Below, piece by piece: positions 6,956-15,242 of a DNA stretch of 64,000 nucleotides. A program made the position numbers and the translations under genes. The notes beneath the pieces are model-generated. The model had not been told where the DNA came from and made no database searches. It saw only the letters and a list, made by a program, of their open reading frames with translations. The stretch is taken from IMG/VR virus record IMGVR_UViG_3300046642_000884, positions 62,001-126,000 of that record, one strand, 5' to 3'. The stretch's first letter is position 1, and each line of letters opens with the position of its first letter. This stretch comes from a virus.

Positions 6956-7366
6956 CTATTTTATTCCTAACTGATTCCTCGATATTCGGCAGCCTACGTA
7001 GGCATTATAGAACTTTTCGGGATGGAATAAAACTTCTCGATCTATCTGGGCCTTTATCTCATAATAGCTGGCCTCGGTCAGCGATTCACATAACATAAGG
7101 ATTTCTCGTTTAAACTTATCTTTTCCTAATAGTTCAACATCAGCCAGGAGTTCTTTACTACTTCCATAGTAGTCCCGCCAATCGGAAGTTCGCACCACTT
7201 TGATTCGGTTTTTTCGTTTTTTACTACGTTTGTGGCTAGTAAATAGGAATCGTTTTTTTCCGATATATTGTCGGCCGTTTGTGATATTGGTAATGCAATA
7301 AGTAAAGGCCTTAAAACCCTTACACTGGTCGTCTCTAAGTTCTTGTTCATTGTATAACCAGTTCAT
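6956..7366 (-). CDS. GIY-YIG-type endonuclease-like protein
   Basis: 136 residues. FTYCITNITNGRQYIGKKRF contains a GIY-YIG-like pair (Tyr-Cys-Ile ... Tyr-Ile-Gly), followed by a basic stretch, DWRDYYGSS and a conserved Glu region (ASYYEIKAQ). This resembles stand-alone GIY-YIG homing-endonuclease relatives seen in T4-like phages. Start overlaps the upstream stop (ATGA). Catalytic competence is untested. Confidence 0.65.
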   Translation of the reverse strand: MNWLYNEQELRDDQCKGFKAFTYCITNITNGRQYIGKKRFLFTSHKRSKKRKNRIKVVRTSDWRDYYGSSKELLADVELLGKDKFKREILMLCESLTEASYYEIKAQIDREVLFHPEKFYNAYVGCRISRNQLGIK

Positions 7367-7635
7367 CCATTATTTATCTGAGATTCAGCATCTTCAATCT
7401 CGATATTATCGATAGCATCGCGGCGTGCTATAATCGTCTTGACTACATTTACCATATCGACCGTCCATCGTTTTTTAAACCAGAACCAGCCGTATCTTTC
7501 CACCTTGAGCGAATCAATAATAGCAAGTTCGACTAGATCAACATCTCCGCGAGCCACAAAAACCAGGTCGTCTAAGATTGCTTCTGGAAGCATATTTTCA
7601 TCTTGCTCAATAGCTATTGCAATAGACGTCGCCAT
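7363..7635 (-). CDS. hypothetical protein
   Basis: 90 residues from the ATG at 7635 (MATSIAIAIEQ), overlapping the end of the upstream gene by 29 nt; a later ATG at 7596 would avoid overlap. Contains GWFWFKKRWTV. No family recognised. Confidence 0.55.
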   Translation of the reverse strand: MATSIAIAIEQDENMLPEAILDDLVFVARGDVDLVELAIIDSLKVERYGWFWFKKRWTVDMVNVVKTIIARRDAIDNIEIEDAESQINNG

Positions 7636-7885
7636 TCTCAATAGCTTTTCTGTCTTCGTATGGTGCAACAAGCCGACGGTAGAACTCAAGCTTACATCCT
7701 TCAAGAGCCCCGATAATGTCGTTTATTTGTTGATAACTGCCGCCATTGCTATTGAAATATTCTTGGCATATCTTTGTTAAAACAAAATTCAATTCACCGG
7801 CTCCTACAATCAGATCATTTGGGAAATCGCGGTGGCAATAGTTTGAATAAAGATCGGCTCGTCTATTTGAAGTTATGTAGGGCAT
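7607..7885 (-). CDS. conserved phage protein (DUF6899-like)
   Basis: 92 residues. AGELNFVLTKICQ, YQQINDIIGALEGCK and LEFYRRLVAPYED fit, from memory, a short conserved phage family of unknown function whose C-terminus reads EFYRRvv.pYEd.K...NGDVY. The upstream ribosome binding site lies in the end of the preceding gene (AAGGAGAAGG). Confidence 0.65.
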   Translation of the reverse strand: MPYITSNRRADLYSNYCHRDFPNDLIVGAGELNFVLTKICQEYFNSNGGSYQQINDIIGALEGCKLEFYRRLVAPYEDRKAIENGDVYCNSY

Positions 7886-7886
7886 A

Positions 7887-8243
7887 TCATACCTTCTCCT
7901 TCACTCTTTCTGGTTCTTTCGTAAGAAATTCAAGTTTCTTAGGCCTTTCAAGTTTTTTAAATATTGAAATGTCGGTATCCTTTTTGGTAACTGGTTGAAA
8001 GTCTTTTGCGGCCCAACCAACTTCTCTTATACTGCCATCCCGCAGTGTCATCGGAGCATTAACTACTTCTACTAAGTAGATACCAATATTCTTAGTCATA
8101 TCACATAGATAAACTTCCCGAACAGTATAGATACATTTGGGATAAGGAACATTTATCTTATATTTTTCGGCATAATGGCTCCAGCCGTGACCATTGATTG
8201 GAACAGCAACAACTTGATCGCCGACTTGAAAATTACACTCCAT
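7887..8243 (-). CDS. hypothetical protein with beta-rich N-terminal domain
   Basis: 118 residues from the ATG after GGAGGTTTGAG; the longer frame has no ribosome binding site. Beta-strand-rich N-terminus (FQVGDQVVAVPI) and a basic C-terminal tail. No family recognised. Confidence 0.6.
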   Translation of the reverse strand: MECNFQVGDQVVAVPINGHGWSHYAEKYKINVPYPKCIYTVREVYLCDMTKNIGIYLVEVVNAPMTLRDGSIREVGWAAKDFQPVTKKDTDISIFKKLERPKKLEFLTKEPERVKEKV

Positions 8244-8244
8244 C

Positions 8245-8427
8245 TCAAACCTCCACGATTGACGGCTGAAAAGCATTCATCATATTTACATAATCTGTTG
8301 CTGAATCACTATCATAAAACTTTGCAATCAAGATTTCTCGACCATTGCTTTCCTTAAAGAAAACATACCAAGCACCGCCCAATAAAGTTTTTTTGATAAA
8401 ATACTTATATAAGCGTTTATTAGTCAT
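8245..8427 (-). CDS. small hypothetical protein
   Basis: 60 residues, aromatic and basic N-terminus (MTNKRLYKYFIKK). Its stop lies just before the next gene's ATG and contributes that gene's ribosome binding site. Confidence 0.55.
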   Translation of the reverse strand: MTNKRLYKYFIKKTLLGGAWYVFFKESNGREILIAKFYDSDSATDYVNMMNAFQPSIVEV

Positions 8428-8431
8428 AAAC

Positions 8432-8641
8432 CTAAAGCGTTATTTCTTTCCACCAGGTTCTCTGACCTATCGACTCTAAGGTGTCCTTAATCTCCACAAA
8501 GTCATCGTATTCACACACCCCACAGGAATATGCGGCTGCATCACGATACTTATTAAACGGCCACGTCTGAAAGTAAATAAATCTTACTTGTTCGTGTGGC
8601 GGAGGCGGCGGAATAAGGTCTGATTTCAGTTGAGTTTGCAT
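8432..8641 (-). CDS. small hypothetical protein
   Basis: 69 residues with a polyproline run near the N-terminus and CGVCEYDDF, a lone CxxC. No family recognised. Confidence 0.55.
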   Translation of the reverse strand: MQTQLKSDLIPPPPPHEQVRFIYFQTWPFNKYRDAAAYSCGVCEYDDFVEIKDTLESIGQRTWWKEITL

Positions 8642-8645
8642 TTTA

Positions 8646-8846
8646 TTACTTTGTCTTCACACATTCCATAATAAAAGGCGGAGAACTTGTCCGTCGCCAT
8701 TCATTGCCGGATTCAATACAAAGTTTTGCTATATTGGCGTCTTGTTTGGTTTGTTCAATATAATAAATATTGGCTCGCCAAACTATTACGGCAAAAACAA
8801 TAGCCATTATACTAACTGTTAAAACAATTCCAGTATTATTATTCAT
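8646..8846 (-). CDS. small membrane protein, predicted leaderless
   Basis: 66 residues: one N-terminal transmembrane helix (about 5-25), then a soluble tail with two Cys (CIESGNEWRR...FIMEC). The ATG lies 6 nt after the -10 of a strong promoter and has no ribosome binding site. Confidence 0.6.
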   Translation of the reverse strand: MNNNTGIVLTVSIMAIVFAVIVWRANIYYIEQTKQDANIAKLCIESGNEWRRTSSPPFIMECVKTK

Positions 8847-8852
8847 AGTCAA

Positions 8853-8881
8853 ATCATATCATTCGAAACCAACAATGTCAA
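8853..8881 (-). promoter_or_regulatory. sigma70-like promoter, leaderless spacing
   Basis: Minus strand TTGACA, 17-nt spacer, TATGAT, then 6 nt to an ATG. It lies between the stop of the RNR gene and the next gene, so it restarts transcription of the leftward operon. Confidence 0.75.
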
Positions 8882-8887
8882 GAACTG

Positions 8888-10816
8888 TTACACCTCACAG
8901 GCAACTGGCGATCCACAAGCCAACTGTTGATTGCCGGTGGTATTGTCTTCGTTCTCGTAGTTCTTGAGCAAGCTCCAATCGACCTTTAGCGGAACTTTTT
9001 TCATCAGGTTCTTATATTCGTCTTCGTTTATCTCTTGATACGGCGCTTGTCGATATAAGTGTTCAGTAAACGGCAGGAACGCAGTCCCCCCAAGCTCATC
9101 GAAGTTGTCGTAAACCCAGTTGCCTACCTGGAGCCACTCGTGGTCGCGGATGGAGATGGTCGTCGAAGGGTTGTGATCGCACCAATGCTGTCGATAGGCC
9201 TTATACAACTCGAGATGCTCTATTGCCGTCAGCTCGTTCCGCGTTATGCATTTTTCAGGGGATTTGATTGGAAACGAAAACGCCACCGTGCTACCTGGAC
9301 TGTTTATCTCAGGCTCGGCTGGAAGGCCTTGCTCTATCATAAGCGCCGTCAGTGGGTCTTTTAGGTCCTGGAGAACGGTTCTGATATAATACGATGAATG
9401 GCGAGGATGGATTCCAGAAGCAGTGTTGGTGAGTTGTGATACAGTTCCAGAAGGTTTCAGACAGGTCAGTGCAGCCGAGGCATTGATCCCTAATGATTTG
9501 GCCATTGTCTTGTTGGTGTCTCTCACTATTTTGCGAAGGCCTTCTAACAGATTAGCTAGGTCTTTGCCCTTCCCATTGGTCAGCTTATTATCCATGATCC
9601 CAGTGAGCGACACTCCCAGCAATCGTTCCTCTTCACAGTTTTTTACCCATTGATTAGAGACATACGGGAACTTGGTAAGCGATGATTGAAAGGTGCCGAG
9701 GATGGTTGCTATTATAACCTTCTCCTTCAAGTCAGTCTCTTTATCATCTGGTCGGATGATTACCTCGGTTAGATTACACAGTTGACGGGGACGCAGAATG
9801 ATTTCCCCACAAGGATTCGTTCCCCACTCGAACTCAGGATTTCTTCCGATTTCTTCACACTTTCTTTTAGCAGCATCACGATTAAATATCCCTCGTTCGC
9901 CTGACTTGGATTCAAACAACGACAACCATTCTCGCATAAAGAGGCCGATTTCTGGTTTCTCGGTGTAGACCGCTGAGTTGTTGGAGAGGCGACGGTGTGG
10001 TGTGGTCTTCCACCAATCACCAGATTTGGCGTGACGCAATCGATCGTCTGAGAGATTCGACAGCGAGATTTCAGCCGAGCGGCGCACTCCTCCTACCACT
10101 ACAACCTCTCCAATCTTACATACCAGATCATGGCATTCGAGTGAAGTCAGTTTTCGCCCGGCAGCAGCTTGAAAAAGCTGAATGGTGAACTTGAACAGTT
10201 CGTCTAATACGGCTGGACCGGAAGCTCGACCCCCCGAAGTTTTCAGAATAGAACCAGCAGGTCTGACTTTTGATAAATCCCATTTCGGAACCTGTCCGCC
10301 ATAGAGGAGGTGAATAAGCTCCTTGAATGACCTGCACCAACCTATTTTGGAATCAGCAACAGTAATAACAATATCGGAAGGGTGGAAGTCGTCGGCAATA
10401 GGAGGCAGTTGATTTACGTTTTGTCGTTCCACTGAAAAACCGACACCACAGCCGTTCATCAGCAGACACATAGTTTCATCGAATGCGGTCACTCGATCAA
10501 TGGGAAGATAGGAGCAATTATAGCCGCAAAGATTGCTTCGCTCTAGTGAAGGTCCGGCACTCGTCAAAGCTCGCATTGACGGCATTACATTCAAGCGAAG
10601 CACTGCTCCTTCTAGATATTCTCTAGTTTCATCATTGAGATTATAACCACAGACCTCCTTCAGGTGTATCTTGAAAAAATCGAAGTATCTCGCAACAGTT
10701 TCCGGCCAAATTTCTCTTCGCCCTTCTTCGTGTTTGAACCGTGAATATCTTGAAAGGTAAATAAACTCCTGAAAAAGTGTAATGTCTTTATTAATATTTT
10801 CAGAAGTGAAGGGCAT
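8888..10816 (-). CDS. adenosylcobalamin-dependent ribonucleoside-triphosphate reductase (class II)
   Basis: 642 residues, a compact monomeric class II enzyme. Visible features: Cys97 after the SLERSNLCGYN region, NPCGEI at 334-339 holding the thiyl-radical Cys and the Glu, Cys347, and a C-terminal CGSPVAC pair of the type that relays electrons. It converts NTPs to dNTPs with coenzyme B12, so it needs host cobalamin and works with or without oxygen. No thioredoxin or glutaredoxin gene is visible here. Upstream are a TATAAT at 10852-10857 with a poor -35 and an AGAGGA site. Confidence 0.92.
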   Translation of the reverse strand: MPFTSENINKDITLFQEFIYLSRYSRFKHEEGRREIWPETVARYFDFFKIHLKEVCGYNLNDETREYLEGAVLRLNVMPSMRALTSAGPSLERSNLCGYNCSYLPIDRVTAFDETMCLLMNGCGVGFSVERQNVNQLPPIADDFHPSDIVITVADSKIGWCRSFKELIHLLYGGQVPKWDLSKVRPAGSILKTSGGRASGPAVLDELFKFTIQLFQAAAGRKLTSLECHDLVCKIGEVVVVGGVRRSAEISLSNLSDDRLRHAKSGDWWKTTPHRRLSNNSAVYTEKPEIGLFMREWLSLFESKSGERGIFNRDAAKRKCEEIGRNPEFEWGTNPCGEIILRPRQLCNLTEVIIRPDDKETDLKEKVIIATILGTFQSSLTKFPYVSNQWVKNCEEERLLGVSLTGIMDNKLTNGKGKDLANLLEGLRKIVRDTNKTMAKSLGINASAALTCLKPSGTVSQLTNTASGIHPRHSSYYIRTVLQDLKDPLTALMIEQGLPAEPEINSPGSTVAFSFPIKSPEKCITRNELTAIEHLELYKAYRQHWCDHNPSTTISIRDHEWLQVGNWVYDNFDELGGTAFLPFTEHLYRQAPYQEINEDEYKNLMKKVPLKVDWSLLKNYENEDNTTGNQQLACGSPVACEV

Positions 10817-10918
10817 AGTTGTGGTGTCCTCTTGAAGTAAGGTTATGGGGTATTATAAACGAAATGGCTTCCTATGAACCAGGAAGCCGCAAGATATTTA
10901 TCGCCAGGAAGAACTCAG
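10817..10918. promoter_or_regulatory. RNR leader with hairpin and candidate -10
   Basis: An 8-bp stem (GGCTTCCT/AGGAAGCC, 10866-10888) is followed on the minus strand by TATAAT at 10852-10857 and the RNR ribosome binding site. The matching -35 is weak. The hairpin has no clear U-tract, so it may be regulatory rather than a terminator. Confidence 0.35.
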
Positions 10919-11155
10919 TCAGTCTATAGTAATATTCTTTTCACTACACGACTTTGTGATATCAGCAAGAATATAATCCAAGTAAGTCATAGAAGCAATA
11001 TGCTGATCGCAAAATTCTTGAAGTTCGTTTGCAAAAGATGTAAGCTCCGGAAACTGACGAAGACGATCGACTAGTTTTTGTTGATCACCAAGCCTTTCAC
11101 GATAATTAAAACATCGGCCGCGAGATTGGAAGAGGTCAGATAGTTGTAGGCTCAT
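10919..11155 (-). CDS. hypothetical protein
   Basis: 78 residues, helical. Start overlaps the upstream stop (ATGA). No family recognised. Confidence 0.55.
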   Translation of the reverse strand: MSLQLSDLFQSRGRCFNYRERLGDQQKLVDRLRQFPELTSFANELQEFCDQHIASMTYLDYILADITKSCSEKNITID

Positions 11156-11346
11156 TTCTTTTCCTTTACCATCGGTATATATTCAGTCTTCAGTTCTGGC
11201 CTGCCATAAGTTATATGTCTTTTCCATAGCCAGCGTAACCATACGAGTTTATTATGGGCTTTCATTGGTTTCCAGGCAAAGTAAGGTCGCCACATCGAAC
11301 AATCATAATAAATATATTTACCATATTGGTTTATTTTCTCAATCAT
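11152..11346 (-). CDS. hypothetical aromatic-rich small protein
   Basis: 64 residues, unusually rich in Trp and Tyr (YDCSMWRPYFAWKPM, VWLRWLWKR). ATGA overlaps on both sides couple it to the aminotransferase gene upstream. No family recognised. Confidence 0.55.
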   Translation of the reverse strand: MIEKINQYGKYIYYDCSMWRPYFAWKPMKAHNKLVWLRWLWKRHITYGRPELKTEYIPMVKEKK

Positions 11347-12530
11347 TCTCGTTTTAGAACTTTCTCAATTTTATCTAATGCCTTGTCTAGTATACCAGGT
11401 TTAATATTCAAGGCCGGTGATAATCGAATAGTATCGTTCTTGGCTGTTACTGTCGCAACTCCTGCTTCTAACAACTTCTCACAGTAGTAAAATGGATATG
11501 GTTGTTGTTGAAGCTGAATGCCTCCCCATAGTCCTCGACAACGTGTCGCCTTGACGATTGGGATTTGATTGAGGTGTTGTAACCATTCGGCTAAAATATG
11601 TCCTTTAAGCCGTGATTTTTCAACAATACCCTCATCATCATATACTTTCAAGGTTTCGAGGGCAACAGCAGCAGCCAAAGGGTTTCCTCCGAAGGTTGAA
11701 CCATGCGAACCTGGCTCGAATACTCCCATAACCTCGTTAGTCGCAAGAATACCGGAGATAGGAAGCATCCCTCCGCCCAACGCTTTCCCGACAATCATAA
11801 TATCTGGGATCACGTTTTCGTGATTACATGCCCACCATTTTCCAGTTCGTCCCATTCCTGATTGTATTTCATCAAAAATTAACAGAACATTATGTGTATT
11901 ACAGAGCGCTCGTAGCTGTCTCAGATAGTCATCCGGAGGAATAATAACTCCGGCCTCGCCTTGAATGGGTTCAACAAGAATAGCAATAACATTTTCTCTT
12001 TGGGGAATATATTTGTTGGCCAACCAAAGTGTTAGTGATTCTATATCACCAAACGGAAACTTTATAAAGCCATTATCAAATGGACCAAAACCCTCGTGAC
12101 ACTTAGGTTCGCTTGAGAAACCAACAATAGTTGTTGTTCGGCCGTGGAAGTTATTTTCAGCAACAATAATACTTGGAGAGGTCTCTGCTTTATTTTTATA
12201 GCCCCAGCGACGAGCCGCCTTAATTGCAGTTTCAACCGCCTCTGCTCCAGTATTCATTGGTAGAAACTTTGGTAGTCCAGTCAAGTCACATAACCGCTTA
12301 GCTAGTTCTTCGAGATTAGAATTACGAAAAATTCGAGAATTAACAGCCAGTTGTTGGGCCTGGGAACATAACGCTTTCAAAATACGAGGATGGCCATGGC
12401 CAAGACTTACTGAGCCGAAACCAGCAAACATATCGATATATTCCTTACCATTATCATCGTAAATATACGATCCCGTGCCGTATTCTATCGAGATTGGATA
12501 AGAATAATAATTGTTTGCGAGATAAGTCAT
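11343..12530 (-). CDS. class III PLP aminotransferase, ornithine-aminotransferase-like
   Basis: 395 residues, full length for the family. Start is the ATG overlapping the upstream stop. Motifs: NTGAEAVE (93-100, cofactor phosphate site), FHGRTT (128-133), EPIQGEAGV, FDEIQSGMGRTG (219-230, Asp that binds the pyridine nitrogen), IVGKALGGG with the Schiff-base Lys249, and HGSTFGGNPL. The pattern is closest to ornithine/acetylornithine aminotransferases, which convert ornithine plus 2-oxoglutarate to glutamate semialdehyde plus glutamate. The exact substrate cannot be fixed from sequence alone. It lies between a nuclease gene and small coupled genes, in the ThyX-RNR operon. Confidence 0.85.
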   Translation of the reverse strand: MTYLANNYYSYPISIEYGTGSYIYDDNGKEYIDMFAGFGSVSLGHGHPRILKALCSQAQQLAVNSRIFRNSNLEELAKRLCDLTGLPKFLPMNTGAEAVETAIKAARRWGYKNKAETSPSIIVAENNFHGRTTTIVGFSSEPKCHEGFGPFDNGFIKFPFGDIESLTLWLANKYIPQRENVIAILVEPIQGEAGVIIPPDDYLRQLRALCNTHNVLLIFDEIQSGMGRTGKWWACNHENVIPDIMIVGKALGGGMLPISGILATNEVMGVFEPGSHGSTFGGNPLAAAVALETLKVYDDEGIVEKSRLKGHILAEWLQHLNQIPIVKATRCRGLWGGIQLQQQPYPFYYCEKLLEAGVATVTAKNDTIRLSPALNIKPGILDKALDKIEKVLKRE

Positions 12531-12961
12531 TGACAATCGCCTTCTAAATAATAAACAGCCTTTTTTAATAATTCGGCACTTTCAAGAAAAAAACCCAATC
12601 CTCTATTACACGAATCACAAAGCATACCTCGAAATTTACCAGTTTTATGACAATGGTCTATAGTAAGTGATTTCCATTTTCCGTTTGGTTCTCGACCACA
12701 TAAATCACATAATCCGCAATGTGCGCGAACTGTATTTGCAAACTTATCAGGGTCTAATCCTTTTCGTTGTAGTCTTATTTCGATTGCTAATAGTTTTTGT
12801 CTTTTTGCTTGAATAATTGCTATTTGTTCTTTATTTTGTTTACGATATTTTTGTTGATAAACTCGATCTGCTTCTCGTTTGATCGGATCACACCACCTCT
12901 TTAATCGCGATTTTCGTGATTTTTCACGTTGTTGTAGGGTTGTTTTATATTCTACTGACAT
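12527..12961 (-). CDS. recombination endonuclease VII-like HNH nuclease
   Basis: 144 residues. A long basic helix-rich N-terminus precedes CDLCGREP, LTIDHCHKTGKFRG and LCDSCNRGLGFF, which match the Endonuclease VII (T4 gp49) zinc/His-Me finger fold. It could resolve branched DNA during packaging or be a free-standing homing nuclease. Position between ThyX and an aminotransferase, overlapping both neighbours by a few bases, leaves both options open. Confidence 0.75.
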   Translation of the reverse strand: MSVEYKTTLQQREKSRKSRLKRWCDPIKREADRVYQQKYRKQNKEQIAIIQAKRQKLLAIEIRLQRKGLDPDKFANTVRAHCGLCDLCGREPNGKWKSLTIDHCHKTGKFRGMLCDSCNRGLGFFLESAELLKKAVYYLEGDCQ

Positions 12962-13881
12962 TCGTTTTTTAATGTCTTCCTAAACTGTATCCATCCCTCA
13001 AAATTACCGTGTTGATGTGAATTATACCATTTATCGATTGTACCAAAGGTCATTTTCTGGTCTGGAGTGGCCTGATGTTCGGCAGGAGATGCGTGGATAG
13101 GTTGTGATCCAAGCAAGCGATCATAAAGTTTCAGATCGGCCTTAACATTTGGTTCTTTTTGGTCGTGGGTTAGATAAGACACTCGCGCACAGCGTGCAAC
13201 AGAAAGCTTTATTAGTTCATCAAAAATAGAACCTTCAATAACTCCATTTTCAGAATATTCAATAACTCCCTTTTCAGAATATTCAATAATTTCTTCTTCT
13301 TTCACATACGGTAAATGCCATTGGCCATAGTCCAACTTCACCGGTTCAGAATATCGCATTGCATTCTTCATCTGGACAGCCAGTTCTCTGATTTCCGGCT
13401 GAGCATCCTCGTGGTCGCGCAGCTTAAAGAAGTTAGACCACTGAGTTGCTGTGCAGACTACATTGATATGAGAGAACGGTTCGAGCAAGCGATTGACTAT
13501 CTGTTTATGGTAGCCAGCATTATGAAATTCTTTAGCAGACTCTATTGCTCGATCCCTTGCAACAAACCAAGCTTCCTCCCGCTTTCCAATGTTTGCATAA
13601 CAGGGACAATCACTTCTCCAGCAAACGTCTTCATTACATTCTTCTCTTGCCTGCATTCCGGGTTGATTTTTTCCCCAGAATATCGGCATTGCGGTATCTT
13701 GCAAGATATCTTCGATTAGCTTGGCGACAGGCACTGCTCGCGAGCTTGAGGCGTTACGAGAGAACAGTCGGTGCGTCATGAACTCGGAATGAATAAATCG
13801 TGGATAACGTAACTGTAGCGTGGTCAACCTGATATTATCAGGAGAAATACTATCAGCTATTATTTTTGCGGTGATCGTCAT
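12952..13881 (-). CDS. thyX: flavin-dependent thymidylate synthase ThyX
   Basis: 309 residues from the ATG at 13881 (MTITAKIIAD); the longer frame overlaps another gene. THRLFSRNASSSR (36-48) matches the ThyX signature RHRxxSxNExSxR in its phage form. It makes dTMP from dUMP using FAD, NADPH and methylene-tetrahydrofolate. About 2.5 copies of a 24-bp repeat (13234-13290) add a repeated EYSE(K/N)GVI segment, apparently a surface insertion. Works with RNR and dCMP deaminase in dNTP supply. Confidence 0.88.
   Translation of the reverse strand: MTITAKIIADSISPDNIRLTTLQLRYPRFIHSEFMTHRLFSRNASSSRAVPVAKLIEDILQDTAMPIFWGKNQPGMQAREECNEDVCWRSDCPCYANIGKREEAWFVARDRAIESAKEFHNAGYHKQIVNRLLEPFSHINVVCTATQWSNFFKLRDHEDAQPEIRELAVQMKNAMRYSEPVKLDYGQWHLPYVKEEEIIEYSEKGVIEYSENGVIEGSIFDELIKLSVARCARVSYLTHDQKEPNVKADLKLYDRLLGSQPIHASPAEHQATPDQKMTFGTIDKWYNSHQHGNFEGWIQFRKTLKNECQ
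13234..13290. repeat. 24-bp tandem repeat inside thyX
   Basis: Period 24 (an exact codon multiple): the TTTTCAG core recurs at 13247 and 13271. It encodes EYSEKGVI then EYSENGVI, so the duplication keeps the frame. Confidence 0.8.
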
Positions 13882-14035
13882 ATTGATTTTCCATCGCCTC
13901 AATGAATTTTTGTGCGGCTTGTCTAGCATAGCTGCGCCACACGCGTTTGTGATCTTCGTAGGCAGTATCATCCCATAACTCACCACACCATTCTCGACAC
14001 ACCTTTTCAATTAGTTCGTCATTGAGTAGCTTCAT
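13853..14035 (-). CDS. small hypothetical protein
   Basis: 60 residues, charged and helical with CREWCGELW. It overlaps the ThyX start by 29 nt and follows a 52-residue gene by 3 nt. No family recognised. Confidence 0.55.
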   Translation of the reverse strand: MKLLNDELIEKVCREWCGELWDDTAYEDHKRVWRSYARQAAQKFIEAMENQYDDHRKNNS

Positions 14036-14038
14036 GTT

Positions 14039-14197
14039 TTAATTATTTAATTTGGAGGAATTCAAAAGAGCATATCCATTTTTTTCTATTGCATCTAATA
14101 AAAAGTCATTTTCTTCCGCGGTAAAATCAACAGCTTCCTCTATGGGAGTTTCTTTGATTTTGATAATAATTTGTTCTATTAGTTCTTGTTGATTCAT
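14039..14197 (-). CDS. small hypothetical protein
   Basis: 52 residues beginning MNQQELIEQIIIKIKE, acidic and helical. The ATG overlaps the upstream stop (ATGA). Confidence 0.55.
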   Translation of the reverse strand: MNQQELIEQIIIKIKETPIEEAVDFTAEENDFLLDAIEKNGYALLNSSKLNN

Positions 14198-14403
14198 CTC
14201 ACATCACTCATACTGCTTTCTATTGGTTGTAGCACCTTAAGCACGGTCCACATATCACCACCCCCCAGGTCAACATCTACATTCTCTATACAATTCCACA
14301 GCGGCAGATACACTTCTTTTTCTTCATTGCCTTTTTTCATTAGACATTTTAAATAAGGCCAGGCCTGGAGTTTAGCTTGATTTCTGTTTACGAATATTAT
14401 CAT
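14194..14403 (-). CDS. small hypothetical protein
   Basis: 69 residues. Overlaps the 3' end of the upstream gene by 32 nt. No family recognised. Confidence 0.5.
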   Translation of the reverse strand: MIIFVNRNQAKLQAWPYLKCLMKKGNEEKEVYLPLWNCIENVDVDLGGGDMWTVLKVLQPIESSMSDVR

Positions 14404-14611
14404 AGCTTATTTGGACTTTAACAACCTGGTCGCCGTCTTTTTGGCGGGCCTTCCATTCAGCTTTCCGGTTTATAGGATCAATACGATCAAGCCATCTAAA
14501 AGCCTCACAATGACCATCGATAGCGTCTTGTCGGGTTAACCACCATCCAATATATAAACCACAGTCCCCGACAATAGCCCAGCCGCTTGCTGTTTTTGTT
14601 TTTTTAGTCAT
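14372..14611 (-). CDS. small hypothetical protein
   Basis: 79 residues with a Trp-rich N-terminal half (GLYIGWWLTRQDAIDGH). No family recognised. Confidence 0.55.
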   Translation of the reverse strand: MTKKTKTASGWAIVGDCGLYIGWWLTRQDAIDGHCEAFRWLDRIDPINRKAEWKARQKDGDQVVKVQISYDNIRKQKSS

Positions 14612-14624
14612 CGAGCATCAATTT

Positions 14625-14738
14625 TCATTTTTTTGCCTGGTCCCATATCCAATGCATCACTAGCCAGCCGCAATAGGTACTACCAGTTAGTACAAACGGA
14701 AACAGTAATAGCACTGTCAAAGTTTCAATACCGCTCAT
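14625..14738 (-). CDS. 37-residue membrane peptide
   Basis: MSGIETLTVLLLFPFV starts a single hydrophobic helix, with a charged C-terminus (WDQAKK). It is preceded by an excellent AAAGGAG site, which is the main reason to accept so short a gene. Could be a holin-like or other membrane-active peptide. Confidence 0.6.
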   Translation of the reverse strand: MSGIETLTVLLLFPFVLTGSTYCGWLVMHWIWDQAKK

Positions 14739-14749
14739 TATTTCTCCTT

Positions 14750-14992
14750 TTATAATTTGAAGCTTGGGAACTCATTGCCGCTCACATCAGGTGTTTCTAA
14801 CTGCTTCAGCCGCTCGTGTAAATGTATAACACATTTTTGCAGCTCGTTTATCTGAGTAGATAATACTTTAACAGTGGAAACCATATCAGTAACGATTAGA
14901 GTCAGTTCCGTAACATTGTTGGTTAGTTTGGTAATACTACCAACTATGGTATTATTGAGATGGTCTTGGCTGGATTTAAAAAGATCAAACAT
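14750..14992 (-). CDS. coiled-coil protein
   Basis: 80 residues from the ATG overlapping the upstream gene end by 8 nt. Heptads run through NNVTELTLIVTDMVSTVKVL and INELQKCVIHLHERLKQL. It likely pairs with its similarly built upstream neighbour. Confidence 0.55.
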   Translation of the reverse strand: MFDLFKSSQDHLNNTIVGSITKLTNNVTELTLIVTDMVSTVKVLSTQINELQKCVIHLHERLKQLETPDVSGNEFPSFKL

Positions 14993-15242
14993 CGTTTTGA
15001 TCGTCTCTCGATAAATAATGCTCACGCGTTTCTGGTATATTGCTCCAATGTCGCTTATTATGCGCCTCAAGCTTCTCCACGCGTTCCTCAAGTTGTTTAG
15101 TACGCTCATAGACCTTCACAAGCAAGTCAAAACCTCCTTGAGTAGCATTAATAAGCTTTTTAATAGTATCACTAACAAGCTTTATGACGTCTTCTAGTGC
15201 TACTTCTTCTTGCCTGACACTAAACCAATCTCTCCAACTCAT
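14985..15242 (-). CDS. coiled-coil protein
   Basis: 85 residues from the ATGA-overlapping ATG (MSWRDWFSVRQEE). Central and C-terminal heptads (VYERTKQLEERVEKLEAH). Confidence 0.55.
   Translation of the reverse strand: MSWRDWFSVRQEEVALEDVIKLVSDTIKKLINATQGGFDLLVKVYERTKQLEERVEKLEAHNKRHWSNIPETREHYLSRDDQNDV

Noticed and set aside
10866-10888. Terminator upstream of the RNR gene
   Set aside because: The stem is perfect but no U-tract follows on either strand, so it is described as a leader hairpin instead.
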